This document shows positions 29,201-41,835 of a stretch of DNA of 64,000 bases, in pieces; position 1 is the first letter of the stretch; every line of letters begins with the position of its first letter. The position numbers and the translations under genes are program-made. The stretch is from Apostichopus japonicus (lineage: Eukaryota; Echinodermata; Holothuroidea; Aspidochirotida; Stichopodidae): contig NC_092571.1 in NCBI RefSeq assembly GCF_037975245.1, positions 2,830,501 through 2,894,500 on the forward strand, written 5' to 3'. A model generated the notes under the pieces. It did no database searches. It had not been told where the DNA came from and saw nothing but the letters and a program-made list of their open reading frames with translations.

Positions 29201-29643
29201 TTGTTTATCAAAACAAAGCTTTCATTCGATCATTCTTTGCGAAAGTACTTGGGTTTGAGGTTCCTCAAGTACCTCATCATACTACTGTCACTGAAGGGGA
29301 ATAACCTGTCAAAAGTGAAAGAGATGATTTAGACCCTTAGGACATTGCACTTGAGCAGTGTTTATAAATGTGTTTATTATGGAATGCAATAACACTGCTT
29401 AAAACCATCTGCCACATGCTCTCTAAATGCTGCTTGTACAGTACTTTACAACTTAATCCTGTTAACCTTTCCCTTCTTAAATTTGTATCATGGTGTGTTG
29501 CTCTTGGAGAACAGTCAATATCAATTAGAGGGAACAATGTAGATCACATAAGGTTTTGCAAAACCTAACTATGATATAAAATTACCGGCATGATTCTGGA
29601 AGGAGAATATATGGTTGATACCGCTGAGACAAAATCCAATAGA

Positions 29644-30049
29644 CAGGGGCGTCGGAGCCGGTACGGCAGGTCCGGCGAACGCCGGACCAATACTCACGGC
29701 GCCAAAAAAAAAAAGAAAAAAAAAAGTAGGACTATGAATAAAAAAATGGCAAAAAATAAAGAACCAAAATGAATCTGGGAGGTATATTTTTCAATAATTT
29801 TCAATAATGATGACGGCAAGTAGGCTAAATGTGACTACTCTGGCATGGCAGGGGTCTTGTTTTCAAGCTCGGGAAGTGCCATTTCCTGCAATCTGGGAGG
29901 CATTTTTGCAAAATTTTCTCCAGTACGCTAAGCGCCAACCATGGTGGCGCGTAGCTTAGTTTGACCTACCAAACGTCCCCCCGATAATTATGATAGATGG
30001 CCATACTCTGATCTGCCGTACCAATCCCAAATAGCTTCCGACGCCCCTG
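29644..30049. mobile_element. hAT-like non-autonomous element B (406 bp)
   Basis: Inverted ends CAGGGGCGTCGGAGC / CAGGGGCGTCGGAAGC. Flanked by ATAGA on both sides (29639-29643, 30050-30054), a 5-bp match rather than the usual 8. Carries the shared core at about 29860-29965. Confidence 0.7.
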
Positions 30050-30054
30050 ATAGA

Positions 30055-30800
30055 GAGGGTGATTTTTACTCAAAGAACTACACCGTAAATTTTCACAAAA
30101 TTTCCAAACGGTTCCTTACTTGCGTCTCCCTGTAACAAGGTTCAGTATTTGCATGTACAGTAAGTAGCACAGACATTGGAGTCTTAGCACCCTACCACAA
30201 TAATCAAAAGGAGTCACGAATGACGAGCATCATCAATTAAAAACCTCTAAGATTATGGGATTATGGGAATTGTTTAAAAAAATGCTTGATTTTTGTTTAC
30301 TTAATATGTGACTGACTTTTGGGAGGGGCAGAATGCTACCCTCAGAGGTCACTCAAGAGGACCGAAACTGGAGGAGGTCACAAAACTTTGCCGGGGATCG
30401 TTTTGATCTGAAGTGGGCAGACCAAAAAATTAATGACCCCAAAATATTCCGACAATGCTGTTCCCTGGGGTACATTTCATACCGCAATTTCTTTTGCAAT
30501 TTATAGGTATTTGAATATGTTCGAACAAATGAGCATCTGCAGGTTTTTGAAAAAGGTTACGCCTGTATGTTGCAGTGACAAAAAAGGAGCACTTTCTTTC
30601 AAAAAATGGAGAAAGGGTAATTTGTATTAACCATAAGGGAGTACAGTACTTGCTGTTCTTCTAGTTCATGAAAAGCCTGGGACATTTGTACTTGTCTGTA
30701 GGACTTAATGCTGCCTGTGTTAAATCATCTCCCCTTCCCCTTGTTAGCCCCTCCCCACCCCCACCACTGCTGCTCCAAGATACCTTCCCCCAGTACTTAC
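30055..30800. other. No gene seen; intron downstream of the 30801-31064 exon
   Basis: Non-coding on present evidence. A C/T-rich patch at 30728-30795 sits just beyond the exon's donor (minus strand). Confidence 0.4.
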
Positions 30801-31064
30801 CATCTTCTTCCTTGCACACAGCAATTTCCTTCCTTAACGGTGGTTTGAGCATCAAGTACACGTAATCGCCATCATCTTGCTTCTCCGGCTTTTCTAACTT
30901 CTCTTGAGAGTTCGGACTACCCCCCTCGTCTAAGAAATTCCTCTCCAAATCATCACATGCCACAGGAAACTTTTGGTTGGGGTAGGGATTGGTCCCTGGA
31001 CTAGTGGCTCTGGTGATAATCACATAAGGGGCTTCCCCACAGCTCTTCCTCCTTGATTTACCTT
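30801..31064 (-). CDS. Exon of minus-strand gene: tyrosine-containing cytoplasmic segment
   Basis: On the minus strand: acceptor cttgtttctctttcag|aa (excellent pyrimidine tract), donor gatg|GTAAGT (near-perfect), phase 1-1. About 88 residues, hydrophilic, with a basic start (SRRKS), then APYVIIT, a Pro/Asn-rich part (SPGTNPYPNQKF), a Glu/Lys-rich part and DDGDYVYLMLKPPL. Tyrosines followed by hydrophobic residues resemble SH2-docking or ITIM-like sites, so a signalling adaptor or receptor tail is likely (inference). No homologue is named. The gene continues to lower coordinates. Confidence 0.6.
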
Positions 31065-31311
31065 CTGAAAGAGAAACAAGATACAATAAACTGACTTTTA
31101 GTAGCAGCCGCAGTGCAAAAAGTTTTATCGCAATTCTAGTGTAAGATTGGTTTTGCGGTTTCCAATAAATGGTTTCATTAAAATTTCATATATATATTTT
31201 TGGGAAATTGAAGGGTGTGGGTAATTACTGACTGACTTTTGTCTACTTTCTATCTCTCGTTCTCAGGGCGGGCCGGAGCCCCGGGTGCAATCCACTGGAC
31301 AACCCCAAAAG

Positions 31312-31684
31312 CAGTGGCGGAGTTAGGGATATTGGTCAGGAGTCGCGAGAATGGTCTGTAGGGGCGCTTTCAACACTATCTAAGCGGAGCGCCACCACAG
31401 GTTGGCGCGGAGCGTACAGAAATTTTTTGAGTAAAGATACTCCCTAGATCGCCGGAAATTACCCTTTCCAGGCCTTGCTAATTTGCAGATAAACAAAGAA
31501 TAAATTTGTTTCATCACCAACCAAATGTGACAAATGTCAATAGGTAGATAAGAGCGCAATAAAAAAGTCAATAATCGTGAATAAGTAAAAAGTGGTAAAA
31601 AGCTGAAAAGGGCGCCAGCAGTCCATTTGAGTCCGTCAGGGGGGCATTCGCCAAACCCCCGACTGTATGGATGCTCCGCCACTG
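31312..31684. mobile_element. hAT-type non-autonomous element C (373 bp)
   Basis: Inverted ends CAGTGGCGGAG with exact 8-bp duplication CCCAAAAG (31304-31311, 31685-31692). Shared core on the minus strand at about 31374-31475. Lies in the presumed intron upstream of the exon at 30801-31064. Confidence 0.85.
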
Positions 31685-31738
31685 CCCAAAAGGGTATTTT
31701 AGACCACTTAATAATAATAATAATAATAATTATATTTA

Positions 31739-31799
31739 GACTTATCCACCAGACTTATCCACCAGACTTATCCACCAGACTTCTCCACCGAACTTATCC
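31739..31799. repeat. 15-bp tandem repeat (acttatccaccag unit)
   Basis: Four units of about 15 bp after an (ATA)n tract at 31709-31732, directly right of element C. Confidence 0.75.
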
Positions 31800-32355
31800 A
31801 AGCCTTCTAGATCACCAGTCCACTGCTGCTGTAACCACTTGACCACAACGATCTCTCAAACTCTCTCATTTTCCTTTCACTTACTAAGTACAATACTTGG
31901 CCCTACTAATGCTGTGTTTGTTATACAGTTCAAATATTTGTGGAAAAACAACTAAACTGAACTGAACTGCATTAAAAATCTATCCACTGAATGTATTGGA
32001 TCAAGTCCCATTTTCCCCTTGTCAGATTCTTTCATTTATTTTAACTGTAACTTAGTTTCGTGAAGTGCTGAACAGTTTCAACATAATTTGAAAAATGATA
32101 AAAACAGTCGACTATATACTATCATTAAGTAAAAAATCTCGACTCACTCATATTAGTTCATAAATCATAATTAGTTAATTAAAATATGTAAGGGATGTGA
32201 AGTGTCTTGAATCTCAAAATAATCTGACGACAAAACAACTAAAAGTTGCTATTATAATTCCCCTGACAAGTAAATGGAAGAATCCCACCGGGAAAGGATG
32301 GGATTTGTTCCATTGTATTACCCTGACTGATGACCAGTGGAGACCGTACAGTAGC

Positions 32356-32580
32356 CATGTCCCCCACCCCCCTCCTCCTTGTGCACATGTCATGTCCCCC
32401 AGACCACCTCCCATCAATACTTTTGCCAAATGAATGTTAAACTTTGACTATTAGTTTTGAAAAATTAACCATGTCCCCCACCCCCCCTCCTTGTGCACAT
32501 GTCACGTCCCCGGACCACCTCCCATCAATACTTTTGCCATGAATGTTTAACATTGACTACTGTATTAGTTTTGAAACATT
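32356..32580. repeat. ~112-bp tandem duplication
   Basis: The block catgtcccccacccccctcc through gttttgaaa occurs twice in a row (32356-32469 and 32470-32580) with small indels. Confidence 0.8.
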
Positions 32581-35408
32581 TCCTTCGTCTGTAGACAATT
32601 ACATGATCATTCACATGATGACACATACAACAATCAACTTTTCAATGTTTACAAGTCTTGATTATTTGAAGAAAGAAAAAAAACTCAACTTGTTAGACTA
32701 CAGATTTTGGCTGAGAACTGTATCCAACATTTCAAGAAATCAACTCAAAAAAGGACTTTAAACGAGATATGAAACAGAGGATCTACTTCATTTTCAACGT
32801 CCAGGTTGTTTTTTGTTTTTAGCCTGATTACAAACAAGTGAAATATCCAATTTATTCTTAAATTATCAAAAAACATGCCCAAAAAAATCCAAACTATAGC
32901 AGAATACTTCTCAAATTCAAGAGCAAATGTTGTGCTACAGTGCCATATTATGTACGGGTATAGCTGGATGTAATACATATACTGGACTTCCCTTTCCCAG
33001 AAAATCTACCGCACACTGGCAAATTTGACATGCTCTTCAAATGCTGTTTAATTGGCCTTATTATTGCTAAATTGCTCAAAGTAAAATGGAATATACCCAC
33101 ACATTTCTAACTGCTTCATGCTATAACCATAAAATGCTACTTATGAACCATAAATTTCTGTTTGTGAACCATAAGTTGTTGTTTTATGAACCATCAATGC
33201 AAGTAGTCTTCCCTTCAGTATAAACTTAACCTTACAAGCTTATGTCCTGATCTTACTTGGGTTGGGGGGGGGGGGGGAGGAAGAGGCAATTTATGTTACA
33301 CATAAATTACAATGAAACTTACCTTTACAATCCATGGATTAAACACCTTCCAACAAACAAAGTAAAAACTTCCTGTTTATCGATCGAGAACATCCGGAAA
33401 ATTTTACTACAGTTACTCAGTCCTTCCAAATACCTCAGTCTATCTGAGTAGCAGTTAGCTGATCTTTCTACACCTCAAACCAACCTACTGTTATCTACAG
33501 TTAACTTTCGATAGGATATCCTGCAAAAGTTTGACCTGTTTCTGAAGGGGCCACTAACCAAGAACCAGTGACTGCACTGCACTTAGAGCAGAGCAAAAAT
33601 TGTTCAGTTAGTGTCAGTAATAATGCAAGACAACACACAGATGGATTAGATCTTTTTGTAAACCAAAGCCCTTTGACCTTGTGGAGGCCTGTTAAGGATT
33701 AAAACCTGTTAACACTATCTCTTTCTGACTAAAAACTACACCTGAACTAAAACCCTCCAACAAGATGACAAATGTAAAGATAAACTGTAATGCTGTGTCA
33801 GTCTCACGCTTGGATTGTCACACATAATCAACAAGCACTGGGCTGGAGTCCTCTTGTTGCACAAGGCAATTCAATGGGGGTGTTTTCATTGCTTCTAAAG
33901 TTCTATTACTGACAATTCTTTTTTTTAATAGCTATGACCTTTGGGATCCTATTTCTGTTTCTGTCCCTAGCCATACCAGAGATGCATCAAAGCCTGACAC
34001 CTCTTGGCCAGCAAGTGCACACTTGAAAAACAACAGAATTGCTTTGAAAAGGTAACAATTACCTGATTCCTAGAGAATATAAAGAGAATTAATTAGTCCC
34101 AAACAAAGAATTTATCTCTGATCGTTTCTGTTGAAGTCTGCCAACAGTCATATAGTTCATTTTTAATCCTGAGGTGAATGAAGGTCTCATTCTATCCAAA
34201 TCGCGACGTATTATTATCGTGGGATCTGAGTTGGCTAGAACCTCCAAAACTGAGTACATTTGGAAGTGTACATCGATGGCAGTTTGACCTCTTCTTGCCG
34301 TGTATCAAAGGTGTTAAAGGCATTGAAGACTCGCCCCAAACCGCTGTGAAAAAGTTAACTTTCCGTTACTTGCAAGTGAAGTTTTTTACTTATTGCTACA
34401 AAATGCAAACAGTAATGAAACGTGATACCTTGTTATCTATTATCTGGACCTGAGATGTCCATCGCTGCTATGTACACTGTGTTATGGGTATTGACCGTAG
34501 TTGCATGTAGTGACTGTACACTAGTGTCTAATTACCGACGGTAGCAAGCTGTGTGTGTGTATTTTCTGGGATCGATGGTGGTGTCTAATACTTCTGTTAT
34601 AGCTCAGTCGAAACTAGGTCAGATTACCGGCATGTACCAGGTTTCTTTGTGCGCGAGTCTTCACACCCTTTAAGCAAAGCCGGTATGTTATCTAGTATCC
34701 AGTTTGGCTTATGTTATGTCTTTCTTTAATCAAAATGCTAAGGAAAATGTTTTCAATATTTATTATTCTACCACATGATCTCTGCAGTGCCTGTTTGGTA
34801 CCATTATATATTGCAAAAAGACAAAGAAAGAATAATTAAGTTTCTTAAATACACATCAGCTATATTTTATTTAGATTACAATATGCTATTAGAAAAAGTC
34901 AATGCTGCTGCAAGAACTGAGTTTACAAGAATGGCTAATAAGATTAACAGATGATCAGAATCACCCTTTGTATACTGTACTAATAAAGTCTCCTGCACAA
35001 ATTGAATAGAAATTTAAGAAAGCCCCACATCTTGCCAAAATCCAGAACACAAGCTTACAGAAACTCTTTTTTACACCATGCTGCTTCATAAGCAATCCGA
35101 GCACTTGGAAGGTTTGTTGTATAGTCTACTTGTTATATCGTTTTATGTATTAACATTTGTATGTGAAGATGTATTTTATGTGAAATCCTATCATCTCAAC
35201 TTTTTATATTTTCCTTTATAAGTTATTCTTCCTGTTAACATATTTTATGACTCCTCTTTATAAGTTTTATATTTATGCTGGAATGAATAAAATACAGATA
35301 CAAACAAAACCGCATCATATACACACTGGGGCAGTACACATACACATCAAACACAGTGTAGTAGTGTGTACATGGCATCTGCAGTATGTTGCAACTGAAA
35401 AAAAATTG
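32581..35408. other. No gene seen; presumed intron of the minus-strand gene
   Basis: Non-coding. G run 33264-33277. A minus-strand GTAAGT donor near 33325 has no convincing exon before it. Confidence 0.4.
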
Positions 35409-36185
35409 CAAGTAATACTGTAACAATAGTACTGTAACAATACTGTACCAATACTGTACCAATACTGTACAAATACTGTACATATACTGAACTAATACTG
35501 TTCTAATACTGTACTAATACTGCTCAAATACTGTACTAATACTGTCCTAATACTGCACTAATAATGTAGTACCATACTAATACTGTTCTAATATTTTACT
35601 AATACTGTTCTAGTATTATACTAATACTGCACTAATAATGTACTAATAATGTACTAATAATGTTTTAATATTGTACTAATACTGTACTTATACTATACTA
35701 ATACTGTACTAATTATATAGTTCTAATACTGCACTAATAATGTACTAATACTGTACTAATTCTGTTCTAATACTGCACTAATAATGTACTTATACTGTAC
35801 TAATTCTGTTCTAATACTGCACTAATAATGTACTAATACCATACTTATACCGTTCTAATATTGTACTGTAATACTGTTCCAATATTAATACTGTACTAAT
35901 AGTGTACTAATACTGTACTGATACTGCTCTAATACTGCACAAATACCGTGCCAATACTGAAGTGCCAAGACCATACTGCAGTGCCAATACTGTACTTAGA
36001 CCTGTACTAATACTGTTCTAACACTGAACTATTAATGTACTAATAATGTACTAATACTCTGCTAATACTGTACTTATACTGTATACTAATACTGTTCTAA
36101 TATCGTACTAATACTGCTATTATACTGTACTAAAACTGTCTTTACTGATACTGTACTATTAATGTACTAATACTGTCTGTGCTAA
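35409..36185. repeat. 11-bp minisatellite, unit AATACTGTACT (~780 bp)
   Basis: About 70 diverged units of TACTAATACTG type, with variants tactgttctaa, tactgcactaa and taatgtactaa. A higher-order 22-33-bp alternation is visible. Lies upstream (plus-coordinate left) of the 36633-36754 exon, inside the presumed minus-strand intron. No coding. Confidence 0.85.
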
Positions 36186-36632
36186 TACCAATCACACTGA
36201 CTACAATATATGAGCATGTATGTACATGTACACAATATGAAGAAAAGCTATCATCAGGAAATAACATCAATCTTTAGTATCAGTTCTGAAGACTCTGCAT
36301 TATGTCTCTTACTATAAAATACACTGTTTTTCTGTGTACAGAAACTGCTGTACACCATTAACATGCCTGCGTAGCAGTCTGCCTATTTTGCATAGTATTC
36401 TGCAATGCGATACCGCATAAATTATACCCTGCACAGTATATATATATATATATAGTCATTGCCTGTGAATCAGTTATTCAGTAACTAAACATAGCCATAA
36501 ATACCTAACAAATTCAAAGAAATTGTTGTCATTCAGTCTATTGTGAAAATTGATTTGTTATGTATGAAAGATTTCTCCGGCGTGCCCAGATGAAATGAAC
36601 AATGTAGGAAAGTATATTTGTTTACATCTTAC

Positions 36633-36754
36633 CCGGATTTCCATTCTTCTTGATTTTGAAATGTGGAGGTTGGCCTGGGGATGGCTTATTTTTAGCAGGG
36701 GCTTTGAAAGTGGTGTATTGATGCATATCAGTGATTTTGGATATGGCTTTGCAC
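36633..36754 (-). CDS. Possible exon of minus-strand gene: proline/lysine-rich segment
   Basis: On the minus strand: donor ccgg|GTAAGA is strong; acceptor tggtattcag|g is weak. The preferred frame gives about 40 residues with motif KAPAKNKPSPGQPPHFKI, like an SH3-binding linker. It ends in phase 1, which fits the exon at 30801-31064. Its start phase (2) does not fit the end of the 37944-38056 exon (0), so at least one exon is missing or the acceptor is wrong. Confidence 0.3.
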
Positions 36755-37436
36755 CTGAATACCACTTTGAACCAGCCTTTTTGATCATGACACACGATTT
36801 TCACTCGTTGATTTTAGCGAATAACATTTGCATCACACAACGACGTATGAAATGGCCTATATTCAAAGTATGACTGGGTCATAGAGGGCCTATACGTATA
36901 CAGTACAAAAAGGTTACTAGATCACTCTAGAGGAGGTCATAGAAGTGCTGAAGTTGTGGGGAGACAGGTAAGCAAGTAGAGTGACTAAGATTTACCCAAA
37001 CTTCAAGGTAATGTCAACAATAAATTTGTGTATTGGGAATGTTTAAATGACTCCATTCCATCAAAACAAAATCAGGACACAGATAAATACATTTTTAAAT
37101 ATACAAAGTACGACTGGGGGCGTCACTAAGGTTGGATGACTTGAGGGGGACGGGGAGTGAGAGGGGAAGAGTGGATTTTTTCTGTCATTTTTGTCTGACT
37201 TGGCATCTCACATTTCCCGACAATTCCATAATCCTCCAAAACAAGAGGTCTCCAAGCACCATGGCAGTATGGACAATTGAGTAATTATGTGACAGGTACG
37301 AATACAAATTTTAAGATAAAATGTCAAACCAATCCTTATGAGCAAATTGTGATGAAACATTGTAATTCCAAGTGTCATAGTCTAGCCAATTAAAACATCA
37401 AATTTTGAGATGAAATTTCAAAAGTTAGCCTCTTCC

Positions 37437-37880
37437 AATAATTTTAAAGCTTCGTCCCATCTCTCTCCCCCCCCCCCCCCACCTCTATTTTTTTCCTTTC
37501 AACCAGGGGAAGGAATTTGACCACTGGGAGTCGGCTTTAATGACCCCAGGGCAGTAACCCCTCCTTCGTTAAATCCTTGATTTGTCTCTGCCCCCCCCCC
37601 CCCCACCAATAAAAGTTCAGGTACCAACCAAACTCAGTCAAGGAAATATAATTTATTATCATTAGTAGAAAAATCTGGCATTTAGAGCTACTTATACTGA
37701 CCAAATTTATATAGTCTAAGATATGCCTCATAATTATGCACCATTTTATGTCCAATTTTTTTTTATATTCTTGGGGAGGACTACACCACACCTCCCCCAC
37801 CCCCTCCCCCTTCCAACTTACGAGTCAGCTTCAGTGACACAAGGGCAGCACCACCTCCTTTATAAAATATTTCTTTCGCC
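37437..37880. repeat. Two diverged copies of a ~100-bp segment
   Basis: ggagtcggctttaatgaccc...gggcagtaacccctcc (37530s) and cgagtcagcttcagtgacac...gggcagcaccacctcc (37820s) match after C-homopolymers. Probably related to a dispersed element. Confidence 0.5.
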
Positions 37881-37943
37881 TATGGTCCTCCCATAAAGGT
37901 CCGGAACCCTATGTAAATCACTCATGGAAATTTTTTCCCTCAC

Positions 37944-38056
37944 CCAACCACCATCGAAGTCCTGTACACTCCACTGCCCATGGCACCCGAGAAAATTATC
38001 TATAGAATTGGCAAATGAATATTGCTCATCCACTCCATAAGGATCTCCCCAAATAT
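37944..38056 (-). CDS. Exon of minus-strand gene: acidic, tyrosine- and aromatic-rich segment
   Basis: On the minus strand: acceptor cttttccatttaactcag|at with a good pyrimidine tract, donor tgg|GTGAGG; phases 1 to 0. Only one of three frames is open. It encodes about 38 residues (motifs IWGDPYGVDEQYSFANS and GQWSVQDFDGGW). Tyrosines next to acidic residues resemble phosphorylated docking sites in adaptor proteins. No family recognised. Confidence 0.5.
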
Positions 38057-40286
38057 CTGAGTTAAATGGAAAAGTTACTGGTACTAGGAATATTTGATGG
38101 AGAACAAAACACAACAGTGGACAAACAAAGACAACCAGTGGACTGCAACTCTGGGACAAGGACTTTTCCAGAACATATAACTTCAAAGAAACAATGAATC
38201 CTCATATATTTAACAGCAATGTAATATTACTTCCACCTGATAGTTAACAATACAATAGGCCTACAGTATATAGACAGTCAGTTTGTTAAACATCTTGTTA
38301 GGTATAAAACTAACCACAAGTTCAAGGCAATGGACTGACACAATGCACACTATTGAAAAGTGTAAGGGAGAATAAGAGTTGACATTGTAAATGCAGAAAA
38401 CTGCAAGGCTCTAAATCAAAAGGTAACCTTGGTAAATTGCACAGAACTGAGTTGATTGACATTCAGTGATGAGGGCGGGCATTCAGTACTCATCATCCAT
38501 GTGACTCTCAAAATCCTTATGTGTTCCCAAATTTAACAGGTCCTGTTTGGTTAATAAATCTGCCACACCTTCAACCAGGGACCTCTCCCAGTGTATGATC
38601 AAGGTAAGATCAGGGCTAAGCCATGCTCTTCTCATGGATTCCCTTATTTACTACTTTTTAAGAAAAAGTCGCCCAGGAAAGAACCTGGGCACGAAAACTA
38701 AACTACCGAACGACTCATCCGCTATCAACCCCAGTGCTCTTGCATCGGGACTGTAACTGTGTGCACATCGTTGGGTGTGCATCACCATTCCCCTCGAAAG
38801 GAAACAGATACTACAAATGATGTTCGCCAAAAGGCCGAGAAGCTATGGATTCCCTTATTTGAGGATTCCCTTACTTACAGGGTTGACCAAGCTGTCTTCA
38901 ACGCAGACACTCTAGCATGATCGAACCATTCCCTGCATCAGATAGCTAGGTAGGTGTCTTTAATAATGTTGACACTGTAACACAAACAGACAGCAAACTT
39001 ATAGAACTGAGGGCGCTATTGATAAATGTGCAGAAAGTATTTGTTGCACTACACAGTTCACTTACAGAACTAAAGGGTCAAACTGTCAAAGAGATGTTCT
39101 GTTCTCACCCTTTTCAGTGTTATTCTAGTGATCATAAAGTACTTTGATTTATTGTTTTTGTTTTTGTATCATTGGGGGGGGGGGACAGGGGAGGAAGAAG
39201 GGGGCAGGAGCTAGCCTCCCAAAAGTGTGTCATAATCTTTCCCAATATATTTCCAACTATTTATAAAGTCCATCCACACACAATACCAGTGACTATGTAA
39301 TGTTCAGGGTTTAATGGACTCCCTACAACATTTTGTCTATTGGCTTGTCACAAGAATTTCATTGTTGTTTTACTGCATGTCATGTAGAGTGTGGTAGCCT
39401 AGTCATCCCATCTCTCTGTTTACAATCAAATTATACTTTGCACTGTACATCCAGCTCAACTGAATTCTACTCAAGATTTCAAAATGACCAAACTCTTTTT
39501 TGCATACCACAAAAATATCCGACTTGAGGTCATGCAATGGGCAAGTATCTTCCGGAAAATGCACAGTGCACAAAGAACACATAAATGTATGAAAATGTCT
39601 CATTCCTGCCACTTTCATATAAATGCATACATGTACGTACAATCAAAGACTCGTTCAATCATTTAGTATTAAAGCAATAGGAGCTAATCTGATTGGAGTG
39701 TCTGCAAAACAAGCACACTTATTATGTTTTACCTAACAAACATTTAGCAGTGGTAACAATGCAATCAATTGAAGAAGCATGGGGCTAAACATTTGGCTAA
39801 CTAAGTTTTTTAAGAATTTTTTTTTTGTAAGTAGTCAACAGTTATACCAGTCCAATATCCCAATAGTGGTCAGCATTAACTGTGTAGTTCCATAACAAGG
39901 TGCCTGAAAATATTTTTAGCAGACGCGACATGTACCCATTGCACTCAAAGCCCTTTGGGATGCTTCAGTCGTCACTGCATAAATAACAGTAAATACCAAG
40001 ATACAATTTCATTTTCAAGCATCCAGATGAGGAAAATCAAATATTTATGATGGGATGTAAATTTTAAATTTACGATATGAGTTCTTGGATGGATATATGG
40101 TATAAGCCTTTAATGTATTTAAACATGATCCTTAATATTTGCAAATCCCTTGAAAGGATTTCTAGGCAGAATGACTGTTCTTAATTTATTATTAGATCAG
40201 ATAATTACTTTTATAACTGGAGAATGTTGAATTCTCTAATAAAATAACCTCCTGCCATGTTTGCAAATGTTCCAGAAGGTTCTTAC
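38057..40286. other. Presumed intron of the minus-strand gene
   Basis: Non-coding. G run at 39173-39183. A plus-strand frame at 38547-38756 shows no recognisable family. Confidence 0.4.
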
Positions 40287-40416
40287 TTTATCTCTCAGTG
40301 TCTAAGATCTCCCTAACAAGTCTGATTAATTCCTGGTAGCACTGCAGTTTATACCTGGACTTTCCTGAGCATTTCAAAAGTGGGTACCAATATTTTGTAG
40401 TGTACATATCTAGGTG
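40287..40416 (-). CDS. Possible exon 3 of minus-strand gene, ending in TAA beside the donor
   Basis: On the minus strand: acceptor agccaccctacag|cac, donor aaa|GTAAGA. Open for 42 codons with a helical, coding-like product (for example YKLQCYQELIRLVREIL). The 43rd codon is TAA (40290-40288), one base before the donor. Splice phase (0 to 1) fits the exon at 37944-38056. If the TAA is real, the product ends here after 87 residues, and an AATAAA at 40190-40185 could serve as its poly(A) signal. If it is a mutation or error, the gene continues. Confidence 0.35.
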
Positions 40417-41279
40417 CTGTAGGGTGGCTGGTTAACCTAAAAATGTAAGGTGTTAATTATTGCTAATCATCTACGTATTATCTAAGGTTTCCCAATGTTA
40501 CCCTAAATCTGCAGATCCTATGTCTAGTCTTAGATAAATCAAATAAGAAAACTCATAAACATCAGGCTTACAAAAATATCACATTCATCAAAAATTACAT
40601 GTTGGATTAATTAATCACTGGGCTGGATGAATCGGGATGCGTTCACCTCCCTCTGTATTGGAGAAAGTGATGATAGGCTAAGGAACTCTCCTCTGTCAGA
40701 CGGGGATGTTGCATGGCATTCCCCGCCGCAGGTATTTGTGAGATAGTTACACACCTGCCTGATGATCCCTTGGACACTCATTAAATTTCAAAACTTAGGG
40801 GAGGCTTGAAATATGCCCGTGTTCAACTGTGATAAAAATGGAGTTTCAAATGAGCTTCTGCTGGATTCGTAAAGCTTGTCAACTTTACTAAACCGAAACT
40901 GTGATTTGGTCATTAAATTATTCTAATTGAAATGACCATGAATGACAAAGGCATGACATTAGGCCTAGGCTAATCAATTTTGGTTAACACTTTCACTTAT
41001 CTCATACGCATCACTTACGCCCATATTTAAAGACCTAGTTCTAGGGTCCTGATATAAACATGTGCCATAGATAGCCTACCTTCTTTAGAACCAAATTTCA
41101 GTCAAGATTGCCATGGTCTTCAATAAATTCCATACTAGTGCTACAAGTACAAGGGACACACCTTCATACTTATCCTCAGTTACACTTAGACTGTAGAGGT
41201 CTACTGTAACACTGCTAGGACGGGACATCTTTTCAAATATTTTTTTTTTCTTTTAATAAGAGTATTACAAACATACATG

Positions 41280-41361
41280 GTAGTTAACATAGAGGTTACG
41301 CACTTTGAGGCCTTTGCATAAAGCGCTCTATAAATATTTGCTTATTATTATTATTATTACT
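41280..41361 (+). repeat. SINE/LINE-like 3' tail with (TTA)n
   Basis: cactttgaggcctttgcataaagcgctctataaatatttg followed by (TTA)n resembles retroposon tails common in invertebrates. No body identified. Confidence 0.4.
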
Positions 41362-41590
41362 TCATGTAATTTCCCAACTGACTTACTAAGTCGTCAAAGA
41401 AACGAATGTGGTCACTAAGGAGTAATGCATCTTTGTAGACGTTTTCACTGCCCACGTTAGGTACACTCTTCTTCGCATCTGGTACAGTGGTAGCCTAACA
41501 TAACGTTTGGTAATGTTGACAATAAAAAATAAACTAGCAACGAGAACGTATAAGTTCATTTTTTATTTGAATACAAACATCTTTACTCAC

Positions 41591-41629
41591 CGATAAGCAT
41601 ATTTCTACGTTAAAAGCCTTAGCAGATCT
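41591..41629 (-). CDS. Possible 39-nt exon 2 of minus-strand gene
   Basis: On the minus strand: acceptor gtataccttcag|aga, donor tcg|GTGAGT. It is 13 codons (RSAKAFNVEICLS), phase 0-0, fitting between exon 1 (ends phase 0) and the exon at 40287-40416 (starts phase 0). The polypyrimidine tract is weak. It would extend an amphipathic helix. Confidence 0.3.
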
Positions 41630-41835
41630 CTGAAGGTATACTGTAGTCTAAAATTGTATCAGTAATTTGTAAAATTTTCGTACTGCTTGTCTTTTTTTTA
41701 GTTTTTAAGTGGTGGCGCAATTTAATTTTCGCTCTGCAACTAAGGTTAATTTTAGCCACAAAGCACCTCTGTATTATTTCCAACACGATGCACTCGGCCA
41801 GTCGAGTAAGAAATCGCTTTATAGTATAATGCCAC

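Larger units (their letters stand above)
24274..29638. other. No gene seen
   Basis: Non-coding apart from repeats listed separately. Open frames on both strands at 27589-27911 (about 105 codons) overlap each other exactly and show no family motif. Many GTACTGTAC-type words. Confidence 0.5.

Noticed and set aside
33325-33380. Minus-strand candidate exon ending AAAG|GTAAGT
   Set aside because: Phases (1 to 0) do not fit the exons on either side and the acceptor is poor.
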